Shown: one piece after another, positions 35,927-43,827 of the stretch
How positions within the stretch are numbered: the first letter of the stretch is position 1
Layout of the letters: the number at the start of each line of letters is the position of its first letter
NCBI GenBank assembly: GCA_017303575.1
Contig: JAFLCL010000027.1
Location: 1 to 55,398 of the forward strand
Reading direction: 5' to 3'
From: Deltaproteobacteria bacterium
GTDB lineage: Bacteria > Myxococcota_A > Polyangia > Polyangiales > Sandaracinaceae
Length of the DNA stretch: 55,398 nucleotides
Notes under the pieces: generated by a model
What the model saw: the letters and a program-made list of their open reading frames with translations, nothing else
What the model was told of the DNA's origin: nothing
The model's database searches: none
Made by a program: the position numbers and the translations under genes

Positions 35927-36988
35927 TCACTCCGCATCGGCGTCTTCGAGGTAGGTGGCGAGCGGCGACCGGGACAGTGCGTCGCGAAGCGAGATCGCCT
36001 CGTCTTCTCGGCCCGCGAGCTCGAGACTCTCGATCAGCTGCGTGATTCGCCGCGCCCCGCGTCGCCCGGCATCCGACTCGATGTCGGGCATCCGAGCGCG
36101 GAGCTCGGCCGGCAACTCTCGGAGTTGCTGGAGCGCAGCCGTCTCCCACTCGAACGTCCGATGCGGCTGGGGGTGGAGGCGCGCGATCTCTCGACGTCGT
36201 CCTTCGGCTTCGAGGTACGGCTCGAGGCGCAGGGCGATCACGGGTTGGAGCTCGCGCCGCGACAGCAGCTCTGGGCTCGCGCGATCCATCCAGGCGTCCA
36301 CATCGTCGTGGCGATCGAGGGCGATGGAGAGAGCGAGATAGTCCGACACCTCACTGGGCGTCGCCGTGGGTCCGACCCGATCGACGTCGGTGCGCCGGAT
36401 CGCGTCGAAGCGCTCGTGCACTGCGGCAGAGCGCTTGGACAAGCGCGCGATGAGCTCGACGCAGTACGAGCCTCTCACACCCACGAACGCGGGCTCGTGC
36501 TCCAGCGCGTGCTGCCAGAACCAGGCGAGGTGCTCGACGCCCTCCTCGGACACACCGTCCGAAGTCAGACGCTGGATCAACGTCCAGCGGGCCCGCACGT
36601 CATGCGGCGCCTCCGCGACACGGGCGCGGGCCACATCGAGAGACGTCACGCCACGTGCGAGGCCCTCGAGCCACCCCAGCATCTGCTTCGCGTCGTGAAG
36701 ACCGAGGGCGCGGTCGATCTCCTCGCCGTCGCGGAGCGCGATCACGGCCGGGAGCGACGCGCTACGGAACCGCTCCTTTTCGGGGTGATGTTGGACGTCG
36801 ATCTTCAGTGCGATGGCGTGTTGGTGGACCCAGGAGACCACGGCGGTGTCTCGCCACGTGGTCCGGTCCATGACCTGACAGGGACCACACCAGCTCGCCG
36901 TCAGATCGACGAGCAGAATGCGATCCTCTCGCATCGCACGGGCGACGGCTTCCTCGATCGTGAGCCCCGAGAACACGTCAGTCGTCAT
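35927..36988 (-). CDS. Thioredoxin-domain protein with long helical extension
   Basis: A 353-residue protein. Residues 8-110 are a thioredoxin fold with redox motif TASWCGPCQVMD (CGPC) and the cis-Pro region SLPAVIALRDGEEI. About 240 residues of helical, TPR-like sequence follow (ARARVAEAPHDVRARWTLIQ, SDYLALSIALDRHDDVDAWM, LELAGREDEAISLRDALSRS). No signal peptide is present, so it acts in the cytoplasm. The extension probably binds a client or partner for reduction. It is convergent with the esterase gene. Confidence 0.88.
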   Translation of the reverse strand: MTTDVFSGLTIEEAVARAMREDRILLVDLTASWCGPCQVMDRTTWRDTAVVSWVHQHAIALKIDVQHHPEKERFRSASLPAVIALRDGEEIDRALGLHDAKQMLGWLEGLARGVTSLDVARARVAEAPHDVRARWTLIQRLTSDGVSEEGVEHLAWFWQHALEHEPAFVGVRGSYCVELIARLSKRSAAVHERFDAIRRTDVDRVGPTATPSEVSDYLALSIALDRHDDVDAWMDRASPELLSRRELQPVIALRLEPYLEAEGRRREIARLHPQPHRTFEWETAALQQLRELPAELRARMPDIESDAGRRGARRITQLIESLELAGREDEAISLRDALSRSPLATYLEDADAE

Positions 36989-37047
36989 CGTGGGTAGAGG
37001 GTGCCACGTCCGAGCTCGAGGGAGTCACGTCAGTGACCGAGCACGGG

Positions 37048-38079
37048 TCAGCCGATGTCGTGGCGAATCCGGGCGAAGGGCGCGAGGGGGTCTTCTCCTT
37101 CTGCGAGATCGGCGAGCACGCGTCCCACCCACGGGCCGGTCTTGAAGCCGTGGCCGCTGCAGGCGCTCGCGTAGAAGACTCCGTCTCTCACGCGGCCGAT
37201 CCGGAAGTCTTCGCCCGGCAGCGTCGTATACAGACATCGACCGACGTCCTGCACGACTGGCGCTGCGATCCCGAAGCGTCGCGTCGCGAGCGAGGCGATC
37301 GCGTCCACGTGGGAAGGGTCGCCCCGCCGCTCGATCTCGTCCGCATCGATCGCAGGGCCGGGCGCGTGCACACCGACCTTGGGCGCGTGCGAGTCGACCG
37401 AGGGAAAGCCGTAGTGGAAGAGCGGGCCGTCCTCGATCCACACGGGGCCGCTCCACGACTGGCCGCCGAGGTGCGCGAACGTCTGCACCGTGACCGTTGC
37501 GGGCAGATCCACGAAGCGGCCGATCCAGCCGCCCGCGCAGAGGAGCACCACGTCGTTCTCGCGCGAGAGCGAGTCGAGATCCTCGACGCGCTGGTGGAGC
37601 ACACGCGCGCCGTGCGCCTTCGCGTCGAAGAGGCTCGCGGCCAGTGCTCGATCGGCGCGCACGTAGCCCGCCTCGGGCGTGAGCACGCCGACCTCGCCCT
37701 CGACGATCGCAGGACCACCCGGCACCTGCGATCGCGTCGTGCGCAGCGCGTGCTTCACACCGAGGTCCGTCAGTCCACGCACGAGCGAGACCATCGTGTC
37801 GGCGTCCTCCTTGCCGACGTAGAGCAGACCGACCTCGTCGACGAGCGTGCTCGACGTGTCGGCCTCGAGCGCGGCCCAGAGTGGATACGCCTCGAGCATC
37901 ACCGACGTGTAGAACGGGTCGCTGTACGCACGACGCACGATGCGCGAGGCGCCGTGCGAGCTGCCGTACGCGTGACCCTCGCCGTGCTGCTCGTAGACGG
38001 TGACCTCGTGCCCACGACGCGCCATCGCCCGCGCGGCGCTCGCGCCCACGATGCCTGCTCCGACGATCGCGACCTTCAT
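37048..38079 (-). CDS. FAD-dependent oxidoreductase, monomeric sarcosine-oxidase-like
   Basis: A 343-residue DAO-family flavoprotein. The N-terminal dinucleotide motif is VAIVGAGIVGASAARAM with the ribose-binding Glu in VTVYEQHGEG. The segment YGSSHGASRIVRRAYSDPFY is the hallmark of sarcosine oxidase/N-methyltryptophan oxidase proteins. The C-terminal YASACSGHGFKTGPWVGRVL is the flavin-contacting SGHGFK motif. Such enzymes oxidise N-methyl amino acids, giving H2O2. A strong AT-rich palindrome lies 53-77 bp upstream of the start, suggesting repressor control. Confidence 0.9.
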   Translation of the reverse strand: MKVAIVGAGIVGASAARAMARRGHEVTVYEQHGEGHAYGSSHGASRIVRRAYSDPFYTSVMLEAYPLWAALEADTSSTLVDEVGLLYVGKEDADTMVSLVRGLTDLGVKHALRTTRSQVPGGPAIVEGEVGVLTPEAGYVRADRALAASLFDAKAHGARVLHQRVEDLDSLSRENDVVLLCAGGWIGRFVDLPATVTVQTFAHLGGQSWSGPVWIEDGPLFHYGFPSVDSHAPKVGVHAPGPAIDADEIERRGDPSHVDAIASLATRRFGIAAPVVQDVGRCLYTTLPGEDFRIGRVRDGVFYASACSGHGFKTGPWVGRVLADLAEGEDPLAPFARIRHDIG

Positions 38080-38131
38080 GCGTCGAGAGGTACGCGAGCG
38101 GGCGCGTATCCGTCCAGGCCGAGCGCTGTCT

Positions 38132-38156
38132 CGTTTGTTTCAATTGGAAACAAACG
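38132..38156. promoter_or_regulatory. AT-rich 25-bp palindrome, operator candidate
   Basis: CGTTTGTTTC-aattg-GAAACAAACG is a perfect 10-bp inverted repeat. Such AT-rich sequence is very rare in this 70% GC window. It lies in the 167-bp region between the divergent flavoenzyme (start 38079) and GumN-like (start 38247) genes. It has no T-run and lies upstream of both starts, so a dimeric repressor operator is more likely than a terminator. No cognate regulator gene adjoins it. Confidence 0.55.
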
Positions 38157-38246
38157 CGTCGAGGTCCTTGACACGGGCCCCCCTCGAACCTGACCGAGTC
38201 GGCGATCGCGGCGGGAACCTTCCTCCGGCATGATTGTCCGACCTCC

Positions 38247-39359
38247 GTGCCGCGCCCCGCCCGCGCACCGTCATGCCTCGCGCTCGCTGCGATCTTCGCG
38301 GTGGGATGCGCCCACGCCCGCGCGGCGGACACGACGACGACGGTCGCTCACCTCGCGAGCGAGGTCCGCGGGTCGGACGTCGTCGCGACGCGCAGAACGC
38401 CCTCCGATCAGGGCGATTCGGTGGATGTCGAGGTCCGCGGCGATCAGGCGCACGAGGCGCCGCGCGCGTGGCTCTACCGGGTGAGCGACCGCGAGGGCGC
38501 GCACGTGTCGTATCTGCTCGGCACGCTGCACGTGGGCGTGGCGTTCCCGCGTGCCCTCCCCTCGCCGCTCGATCGCGCGATGCTCGATGCGCGGGTGGTC
38601 GTGATGGAGATCGATCTGCGCGAGGCGCAGCGCTACCTCTCGACGCCGTCACTCTTTCGACGCCGGGCGCGCGTGCGTGTGGATGCCGCGCTGCCGCGCG
38701 AGAGCTGGACGCGCCTCACCACCGAGCTCGCGTTTGTGGCCTCGCCCGAGCAGATCGCCGAGGTGCCTCCCGGCATGCTCGCTGTCTACCTGCGGCAGGT
38801 GCGCATGGCCGAGGTCGAGTCGGCCGACGACGGCTGGTCGCGCGTGCCGGGCACTGCGTCACCCACGCACCTCGATCGCTGGATCTACGACTGGGCGATG
38901 CAGTGGAGCGTGCCGTTCGTCGCGCTCGAGACACCCGAGCAGACGGTCGCGGCGCTCGCGGGTGTGGAGCGGCGCGATCCGATCGAGGCCCTCCGCGCGA
39001 TGATCGATGATCCCGAGCGCGCGCGCGCCGAGGCGAGGCGCCTTCGCGACGCGTACCTCTCGCTCGATGAGGCCCGCATCACCGAGGTGCTCGCCGCGAT
39101 GAGCGAAGAAGAGCGCCACGCGACGTTCGCCGTGCGCAACCGCGCGTGGATGGAGCGCCTCCTGCCCGAGCTCGCGCGCGGCGACGCGTTCGTGGCAGTC
39201 GGACTCGCGCACTTGGTCGGCGAGGACAGCCTCGTGTCGATGCTGCGCGCACAGGGATGGCTGGTGGAGCGCGTGGAAGGCGATGGCGCGATGGCTCCGC
39301 GACCCGCGAGCGAAGGCTGGTCGTGGTCCCGCGCCCTTCGTCGGGCTGATCGCGACTGA
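38247..39359 (+). CDS. TraB/GumN family lipoprotein
   Basis: A 370-residue protein from a GTG. The lipoprotein-like signal CLALAAIFAVGC is followed by about 45 linker residues, then the TraB/GumN domain: WLYRVSDREGAHVSYLLGTL, HVGVAFPRALPSPLDRAMLD, VVVMEIDLRE, a middle helical region with ALETPEQTVAAL, and the C-terminal RNRAWMERLLPELARGDAFV then AVGLAHLVGEDSLVSMLRAQG. The two GxxH-type segments (GTLHVG and GLAHLVG) and the Glu in MEID are the conserved metal-site-like residues of this Tiki-related family, whose members may be metallopeptidases. It is the last gene before the repeat cluster. Confidence 0.88.
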   Translation: MPRPARAPSCLALAAIFAVGCAHARAADTTTTVAHLASEVRGSDVVATRRTPSDQGDSVDVEVRGDQAHEAPRAWLYRVSDREGAHVSYLLGTLHVGVAFPRALPSPLDRAMLDARVVVMEIDLREAQRYLSTPSLFRRRARVRVDAALPRESWTRLTTELAFVASPEQIAEVPPGMLAVYLRQVRMAEVESADDGWSRVPGTASPTHLDRWIYDWAMQWSVPFVALETPEQTVAALAGVERRDPIEALRAMIDDPERARAEARRLRDAYLSLDEARITEVLAAMSEEERHATFAVRNRAWMERLLPELARGDAFVAVGLAHLVGEDSLVSMLRAQGWLVERVEGDGAMAPRPASEGWSWSRALRRADRD

Positions 39360-39379
39360 GGGAGCGCCAAAGAGTCCAT

Positions 39380-39509
39380 CGCTTCGAATCGGGCCGCGGC
39401 GGGGGGGGTCCGATGCTCAGACATCCTCGGCCTTCGGCCTGCGGAACGCGCCCTGGACCCCCTCCGCCGCGTCTTCAGGTCTCGTGTCGATTGGTTCTCG
39501 GTCCCTGAG
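39380..39509 (-). repeat. Family A palindromic repeat, copy 3 (inverted)
   Basis: The core at 39403-39462 is the inverse of copies 1 and 2, with one to three differences from them. The left flank CGCTTCGA matches the right ends of the other copies. The right flank (39473-39509, CTTCAGGT, then CGATTGGTTCTCGGTCCCT) matches the left part of copy 2. It lies immediately upstream of the first REP hairpin and the RAYT gene. Confidence 0.85.
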
Positions 39510-39544
39510 CACCGAGGGTCTCGCCGAAGGCGTGGTCCATGTCC

Positions 39545-39571
39545 GGGTAGGGCGGGGGCTTGTCCCCCGCC
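39545..39571 (+). repeat. REP hairpin upstream of the RAYT gene
   Basis: GGGTAG is followed by GGCGGGGG-cttgt-CCCCCGCC, an 8-bp stem with a 5-nt loop and a GTAG tetranucleotide at its 5' foot, as in enterobacterial REP sequences bound by RAYT proteins. It is in the same orientation as the transposase gene. The downstream copies are inverted. Confidence 0.8.
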
Positions 39572-39595
39572 TCGCTGCGTGGACGATCCGACCGG

Positions 39596-40072
39596 GTGGC
39601 ATCACCGCTGCCTCACCGGAAACGGGTTCGCCTCGAGCCTTCCGCCTACGCGGAGGTCGGACGTCTCTGCTCGATCACGATCGCGGTTCGAGATCGCGTC
39701 CCCGTCTTCGCCTCGCCGCCAGTCGCCGCGTCCGCGGTCGAGGTTCTCCGTGAGCACGCCGAACGCACAGGGGTGTCCGTGTACGCGTTCTGCGTGATGC
39801 CAGATCACGTCCACCTCGTGGTGAGCCCCTCCGCGCGATGTGACCTCGTGACCTTCGTCGGCCAGTTCAAGAACCTGTCGCAGCGAGCGGCGTGGACGCT
39901 TGGGATCGAAGGGGCGTTCTGGCAGGCCGGCTTCTGGGACCACTTCGTGCGTCGGGATGGGGAGCTTCTCAGCGTCATCGACTATGTCCTCGACAACCCC
40001 GTCCGCGCGGGGCTCGTCGCCACCCGAGACGCCTACCCGTTCGCGGGCGCATCCGTGCCAGAGACCGATTGA
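39596..40072 (+). CDS. REP-associated tyrosine transposase (RAYT, Y1 HUH, IS200-like)
   Basis: A 158-residue Y1 transposase-like protein. The HUH metal motif is CVMPDHVHLVV (His71, His73). The downstream segment FKNLSQRAAWTLGIEGAFWQ, then GFWDHFVRRDGELLSVIDYV and LDNPVRAGLV, is the RAYT signature, with Tyr130 as the likely nucleophile. RAYTs cut and join single-stranded REP hairpins bearing a GTAG foot. Such hairpins are present upstream (39545) and in at least five good copies downstream. The GTG at 39596 is preferred because the shared fold begins at RKRVRLEPSAY; a TTG at 39560 would lie inside the REP hairpin. Both catalytic motifs are intact, so the gene may be active. Confidence 0.92.
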   Translation: MASPLPHRKRVRLEPSAYAEVGRLCSITIAVRDRVPVFASPPVAASAVEVLREHAERTGVSVYAFCVMPDHVHLVVSPSARCDLVTFVGQFKNLSQRAAWTLGIEGAFWQAGFWDHFVRRDGELLSVIDYVLDNPVRAGLVATRDAYPFAGASVPETD

Positions 40073-40083
40073 CGACATTCTTG

Positions 40084-40691
40084 GGTAGGGCGGGGGTGTC
40101 CTCGATACGCCGTCTCGCGAATCGGCGGGGGACGAGCCCCCGCCCTACCCTGAATGGGGCCTGCGTTGCCGCGAATCGCCGCCTCGCGCAGCAACGTTGA
40201 GTCGCGGCCTCGCGCAGCGGCGGGGGACGAGCCCCGCCCTACCCTGAATGGGGCCCGGGGTGTCCTCGATACGCCGTCTCGCGAATCGGCGGGGGACGAG
40301 CCCCCGCCCTACCCTGAATTGGGCATGCCTTTCATCGAATCGCCGCCTCGCGCAGCGTCCTTGAACCGCGGCCTCGCGCATCGGCGGGGGACAAGCCCCC
40401 GCCCTACCCAAGAATGGACATGCGTGTCCTCGAATCGACGCCTCGCGGAGCGGCGGGGGACGAGCCCCGCAGCCCTGACGAGAGAGACACCGCGAGGGGC
40501 GCGCGGGCGCGGGGTCGCAGCGCAGCGTCGGCGCGGAGACGACACGCGGAGCGGAGGCCCCCGCCCGCGTGACCCGTCCACTGGGTTTCGTCTCGATGGC
40601 TCGCCCAGAGGGCCGTGCGCCAGAATTGGGCCTGGCGTGTCCTCGAGTCGACGCCTCGCGCAGCGGCGGGGGACGAGCCTCCGCCCTACCC
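40084..40691 (-). repeat. REP cluster downstream of RAYT
   Basis: The 637-bp stretch between the RAYT and GT2 genes holds no credible gene. It contains inverted REP units at 40123-40150, 40218-40244, 40287-40314, 40382-40409 and 40664-40691, and a decayed one at 40451-40470. Each has the stem GGCGGGGG/CCCCCGCC (one base shorter in the 40218 copy), a loop of about 5 nt, and CTACCC at the 3' side (GTAG on the other strand). A plus-oriented half unit GGGTAGGGCGGGGG lies at 40084-40097 and pairs with the first inverted unit in BIME style. Spacers repeat GAATCG and CGCCTCGCGCAGC. A family B element is inserted at about 40490-40563. Confidence 0.88.
40490..40563 (-). repeat. Family B palindromic repeat, copy 2
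   Basis: Bases 40519-40562 are the reverse complement of 8736-8779 with one mismatch in 44. Similarity extends leftwards to about 40490 (GCGAGGGG and CGGGGTC matching the CCCC...CCCTCGCG flank at 8782-8806). It lies inside the REP cluster, where it separates the fifth and sixth REP units, so it probably inserted there or was captured. Confidence 0.75.
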
Positions 40692-40709
40692 TGACATCGG
40701 ATCACCGAC

Positions 40710-41474
40710 TCAGCGTCGTCGAAGTCGCTCGCGCCAGCGGCGGACGCGGAGATCACCGAGGTCCTTGGCGACACCGAGGATGCGGTGCCACTGCGTGCTC
40801 TTGCTCGTGCCTGCGCGGCGGGGCCTGCACTCGATGGTCACCACCGTGCTGGGCACTTTCTTCGCGAGCAATCGAATGGGTAGCTCGAAGTTGAGGAAGA
40901 ACGTGTCGGGCGGAAGCGCGTCGGGATCGAAGAGCACGCGCTTCACGAGATACGGGCCATCGCTCTTCATCCACACGCCGTGCACGCCCGCGATGAGCGC
41001 GCGGACGCCGAGCGAGAACACCTTGCGGTCCAAGCCGTCGTCGCGGTTGCGGTAGACGCTGAAGACCGCGTGTGCGCCGCGCTTCTTCTGCGCATCTCTC
41101 AACGTGCCAATCGCGTCGGGCGCGATCTGGCCATCGGCGGGGAGGAAGGTGATCCACTCACCGCGCGAGTGACGCACACCGGTCTTGAGCGCCGCGCCGA
41201 TGCCGCCGTTCTTCACGTGTCTGACGACCACGTGTGCGCGCTCCGACAGTGCCTCCTTCGCGCGCTGCGCGGTCGCGTCGCGCGAGCCGTCGTCGACGAA
41301 CACCAGCTCTGCTTCGGGCTCGTGCTCGTCGAGCCAGAGGCCGAGCTCGCCGAGCACCGCGGCGATGTTCTCCTCTTCGTCGAACGCGAACACGATCACG
41401 CTCAGCGGCGGCGTCACACCGATCGGCCGGCCCTCCGAGACGACCTCGACCTCACGCACCTTCGTCGTGCTCAC
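40710..41474 (-). CDS. GT2-family glycosyltransferase
   Basis: A 254-residue GT-A glycosyltransferase of the dolichyl-phosphate-mannose-synthase-like group. LSVIVFAFDEEENIAAVLGE opens the nucleotide-sugar fold, FVDDGSRDATAQRAKEAL holds the DDGS motif, NGGIGAALKTGVRHSRGEWI contains the G-rich turn, and FLPADGQIAPDAI the metal-binding D-x-D-like site. SDGPYLVKRVLF and FFLNFELPIRLLAKKV are acceptor-side segments. There is no membrane helix, so a soluble or peripheral enzyme is likely. It overlaps the upstream acyltransferase gene by 4 nt (ATGA at 41471-41474), indicating a joint role in making a surface glycan or glycolipid. Confidence 0.92.
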   Translation of the reverse strand: MSTTKVREVEVVSEGRPIGVTPPLSVIVFAFDEEENIAAVLGELGLWLDEHEPEAELVFVDDGSRDATAQRAKEALSERAHVVVRHVKNGGIGAALKTGVRHSRGEWITFLPADGQIAPDAIGTLRDAQKKRGAHAVFSVYRNRDDGLDRKVFSLGVRALIAGVHGVWMKSDGPYLVKRVLFDPDALPPDTFFLNFELPIRLLAKKVPSTVVTIECRPRRAGTSKSTQWHRILGVAKDLGDLRVRRWRERLRRR

Positions 41475-42049
41475 GCGCTCTCCTCGCCATCGCTCTCGTC
41501 AGCCTCGCGTGCGCTAGAGCCGCGCATGCGGATCACGCGCGCGGGGTTGCCCGCGACGATCGCGAACGCAGGCACGTCCTTCGTGACCACAGCGCCTGCG
41601 CCCACCTGCGCGCCTCGACCGATCGTGACGCCAGGCAGCACGATCGCGCCCACGCCGAGGTCGGCGTCGTCCTCGACGGTGACCTTCGCGAACGTGATCG
41701 CAGCATGGAGGATCGGCTGCTCGCGCGGCGCCTGATCGAGGTCGTGGTGCGAGCTCAGGATCTTCACGGCGGGCGCGATGCCCACGTTGCGGCCGATCTC
41801 GATGCCGCCCGCGGCGTGCAAGAAGACCTGCTGTCCGATCCACGTGCCATCGCCGATGCGGAGCGTGTTCTTGTAGTAGCCCTTGAGCATCGCGTGGTGG
41901 CCGACGTACACGTCGCGGCCCAGGTGCACGTTCTCGGGGTGGAACACGAGGCAGCCCTCTTCGAGGATCGTGCCCTCGCCGCACGACGCGAGCTCGTCGC
42001 GCGAGAAGCGTCCGGTGCCGTGGGTGCGGGTTGCGCGAGGCTCGGCCAT
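41471..42049 (-). CDS. Left-handed beta-helix (hexapeptide) acyltransferase
   Basis: A 192-residue LbetaH protein. Hexapeptide repeats run through CLVFHPENVHLGRDVYVGHH, RIGDGTWIGQQVFLHAAGGI, EIGRNVGIAPAVKILSSHHD (catalytic-type His), and VTVEDDADLGVGAIVLPGVT, IGRGAQVGAGAVVTKDVPAF, ending IVAGNPARVIR, the usual WbbJ/maltose-acetyltransferase closing motif. It transfers an acetyl or related acyl group from CoA to a sugar. The coupled GT2 gene points to O-acetylation of a cell-surface glycan. The start at 42049 (MAEPRATRTHG) is chosen because upstream codons are Arg/His-rich shadow. Confidence 0.9.
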   Translation of the reverse strand: MAEPRATRTHGTGRFSRDELASCGEGTILEEGCLVFHPENVHLGRDVYVGHHAMLKGYYKNTLRIGDGTWIGQQVFLHAAGGIEIGRNVGIAPAVKILSSHHDLDQAPREQPILHAAITFAKVTVEDDADLGVGAIVLPGVTIGRGAQVGAGAVVTKDVPAFAIVAGNPARVIRMRGSSAREADESDGEESA

Positions 42050-42133
42050 GAGGCGCGCATCGTAGCGGACGTGCGCGTGGGCATCGTGATCGCACGCACG
42101 GTCGCGAGGCGGCTCGTGTAGCATCGCCAGCCG

Positions 42134-43702
42134 ATGTCGCGTCACGGGCTCGCTTCCTCGTTCGCCACCGCCACACTCACGGGCATCCTCGCGGGCACCG
42201 CCTTCGCCGGTGCCGCGCTCGTCACCGCGCCGGCCGAGGCGCAGGGCGTGCGTCTCGAAGAGCCTTCGGCGAACCGCTTCTACGCGTCGCCGGGTGGCGG
42301 CTTCATGATGGTCGATGGGTCCGACGTGTCGGGCGAGCTGCAGCCGTACTTCGGCGTGATGCTCGACTACGCGCACCGCCCGATGACGCTCGACAACGTG
42401 CGGGCGCTGACCGTGGGCGGTGAGCCGCGCAACGACGATCTCGACGTCGTGGGCGGTATGACGACGCTCCAGATCTCGGGCGCGCTCGCGCTCTTCGATC
42501 GCGTGCAGATCGGGCTCAACGTGCCGATCGTGCTGCACACGTTCGGCAGCTCATACGAGTGGCAGGAGCCCGCGTGCCCGGACTGCGAGCCGCCCACGGC
42601 GATGCGCATCTACCGCTTTCGCGGCGGCGATGGCGCGACGCCGGGTGATCCGCGCCTGCACCTGCTGGTCAACCTCATGGACCCCGACGAGTCGAGCGGC
42701 ATCGGCATCGGCGTCGCGGCGTGGGCCACGGCGCCGCTGGCGCGCGCGATCCTCCCGGGCCGCTACGCCGGCGATCCCAACTTCGCCGTCGGCGGTCACC
42801 TCGTCTTCTCCGTCGCGGTCGAGCGATTCCGCGCCGCGATCAACCTGGGCGGCGCCTACCACGACAACGCGCAGATCACGCTGCGCGAGGGCTTCGAGGG
42901 CTCGGCGCGTACCCCCGAGATGACGTGGGGCGCCGCGGCGCAGTACGACTTCGACGAGATCTGGGGCCTCCAGGTCGAGCTCACGGGCGCGACCACGTTC
43001 GGCCTCGTGTACGACAACGAAGCGCCCACCGAGATCCGCGCCGCCGGCCTCGCGCGCATCGGCGACTTCACGATGCGCCTCGGTGCGGGCGCGGGCATCG
43101 CGTACGCGATCGGCGTGCCTGTGTTCCGCGTGCTCGGCGACATCGCGTACTCGCCGCGGCCCACGCACGACTCCGACGGCGATGGCCTGCGCGACGACGT
43201 CGACCTGTGTCCCGCGGACGTCGAGGACGAGGACGGCTACGCCGACGACGACGGCTGCCCCGAGCCCGACAACGACGACGACGGTGTGCTCGACGGAGTC
43301 GATCAGTGCCCCATGGAGGCCGAGGATCGCGACGAGGTGAACGACGACGACGGCTGTCCGGATCCGGACGACGACGGCGACGGCATCAACGACGGCTACG
43401 ACTCGTGCCCCTCGCAGCCCGAGGATCGCGACGGCGATCGCGACGACGACGGCTGCCCCGACACCGATCGTGATCGCGACGGCATCGCGGACGACGTCGA
43501 TCGCTGCCCCGAGGAGCCCGAAGACACCGACGGCCTGGGCGACGAAGACGGCTGCCCCGATCCGGACTTCGACGGCGACGGAGTGCTCGACGCCGACGAC
43601 GAGTGCCCCGAGCAGGCCGAGGACGCCGATGGCTTCGAGGACGCCAACGGTTGTCCCGAAGACGGCAGCGCCCCGGCACGCCCGCGACAGCGCGGACGCT
43701 GA
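42134..43702 (+). CDS. Exported porin-like protein with thrombospondin type-3 repeats
   Basis: A 522-residue protein. The signal is TLTGILAGTAFAGAALVTAP with cleavage near AEAQ. Residues 40-345 alternate amphipathic strands like an outer-membrane barrel (FYASPGGGFMMVDGSD, GVMLDYAHRP, LFDRVQIGLNVPIVLH, FRAAINLGGAYHDN, FTMRLGAGAGIAYAIGV). Residues 347-510 are calcium-binding TSP3 repeats (DSDGDGLRDDVDLCP, DNDDDGVLDGVDQCP, DPDDDGDGINDGYDSCP, DTDRDRDGIADDVDRCP, DPDFDGDGVLDADDECP). In many Myxococcota homologues such repeats lead into an OmpA peptidoglycan-binding domain. Here the protein ends after a short Arg/Pro tail, with no OmpA domain. Confidence 0.9.
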   Translation: MSRHGLASSFATATLTGILAGTAFAGAALVTAPAEAQGVRLEEPSANRFYASPGGGFMMVDGSDVSGELQPYFGVMLDYAHRPMTLDNVRALTVGGEPRNDDLDVVGGMTTLQISGALALFDRVQIGLNVPIVLHTFGSSYEWQEPACPDCEPPTAMRIYRFRGGDGATPGDPRLHLLVNLMDPDESSGIGIGVAAWATAPLARAILPGRYAGDPNFAVGGHLVFSVAVERFRAAINLGGAYHDNAQITLREGFEGSARTPEMTWGAAAQYDFDEIWGLQVELTGATTFGLVYDNEAPTEIRAAGLARIGDFTMRLGAGAGIAYAIGVPVFRVLGDIAYSPRPTHDSDGDGLRDDVDLCPADVEDEDGYADDDGCPEPDNDDDGVLDGVDQCPMEAEDRDEVNDDDGCPDPDDDGDGINDGYDSCPSQPEDRDGDRDDDGCPDTDRDRDGIADDVDRCPEEPEDTDGLGDEDGCPDPDFDGDGVLDADDECPEQAEDADGFEDANGCPEDGSAPARPRQRGR

Positions 43703-43827
43703 CGCGGCGTGACCCTGCGCGGGTCGCTGCGACGGACCGCACGACTGGCGATCGACGAGAATTGGACGCGATCCGCGCTTGCGCCGACAAGAGGGTCAAG
43801 CGAAACCACGGGCTCCCCGGAGGTTTC

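Noticed and set aside
38132..38156. Intrinsic terminator reading of the AT-rich palindrome
   Set aside because: There is no T-run on either side, and both flanking genes are transcribed away from it, so an operator is more likely.
39560..39595. TTG at 39560 as the RAYT start
   Set aside because: It lies inside the REP hairpin and the added 12 residues do not resemble RAYT N-termini. The GTG at 39596 fits the usual length.
40154..40894. 246-codon plus-strand frame across the REP cluster
   Set aside because: It repeats the same short peptide (RRGTSPRPT-like) because it reads through REP hairpins, then runs antisense into the GT2 gene; it is not a protein gene.
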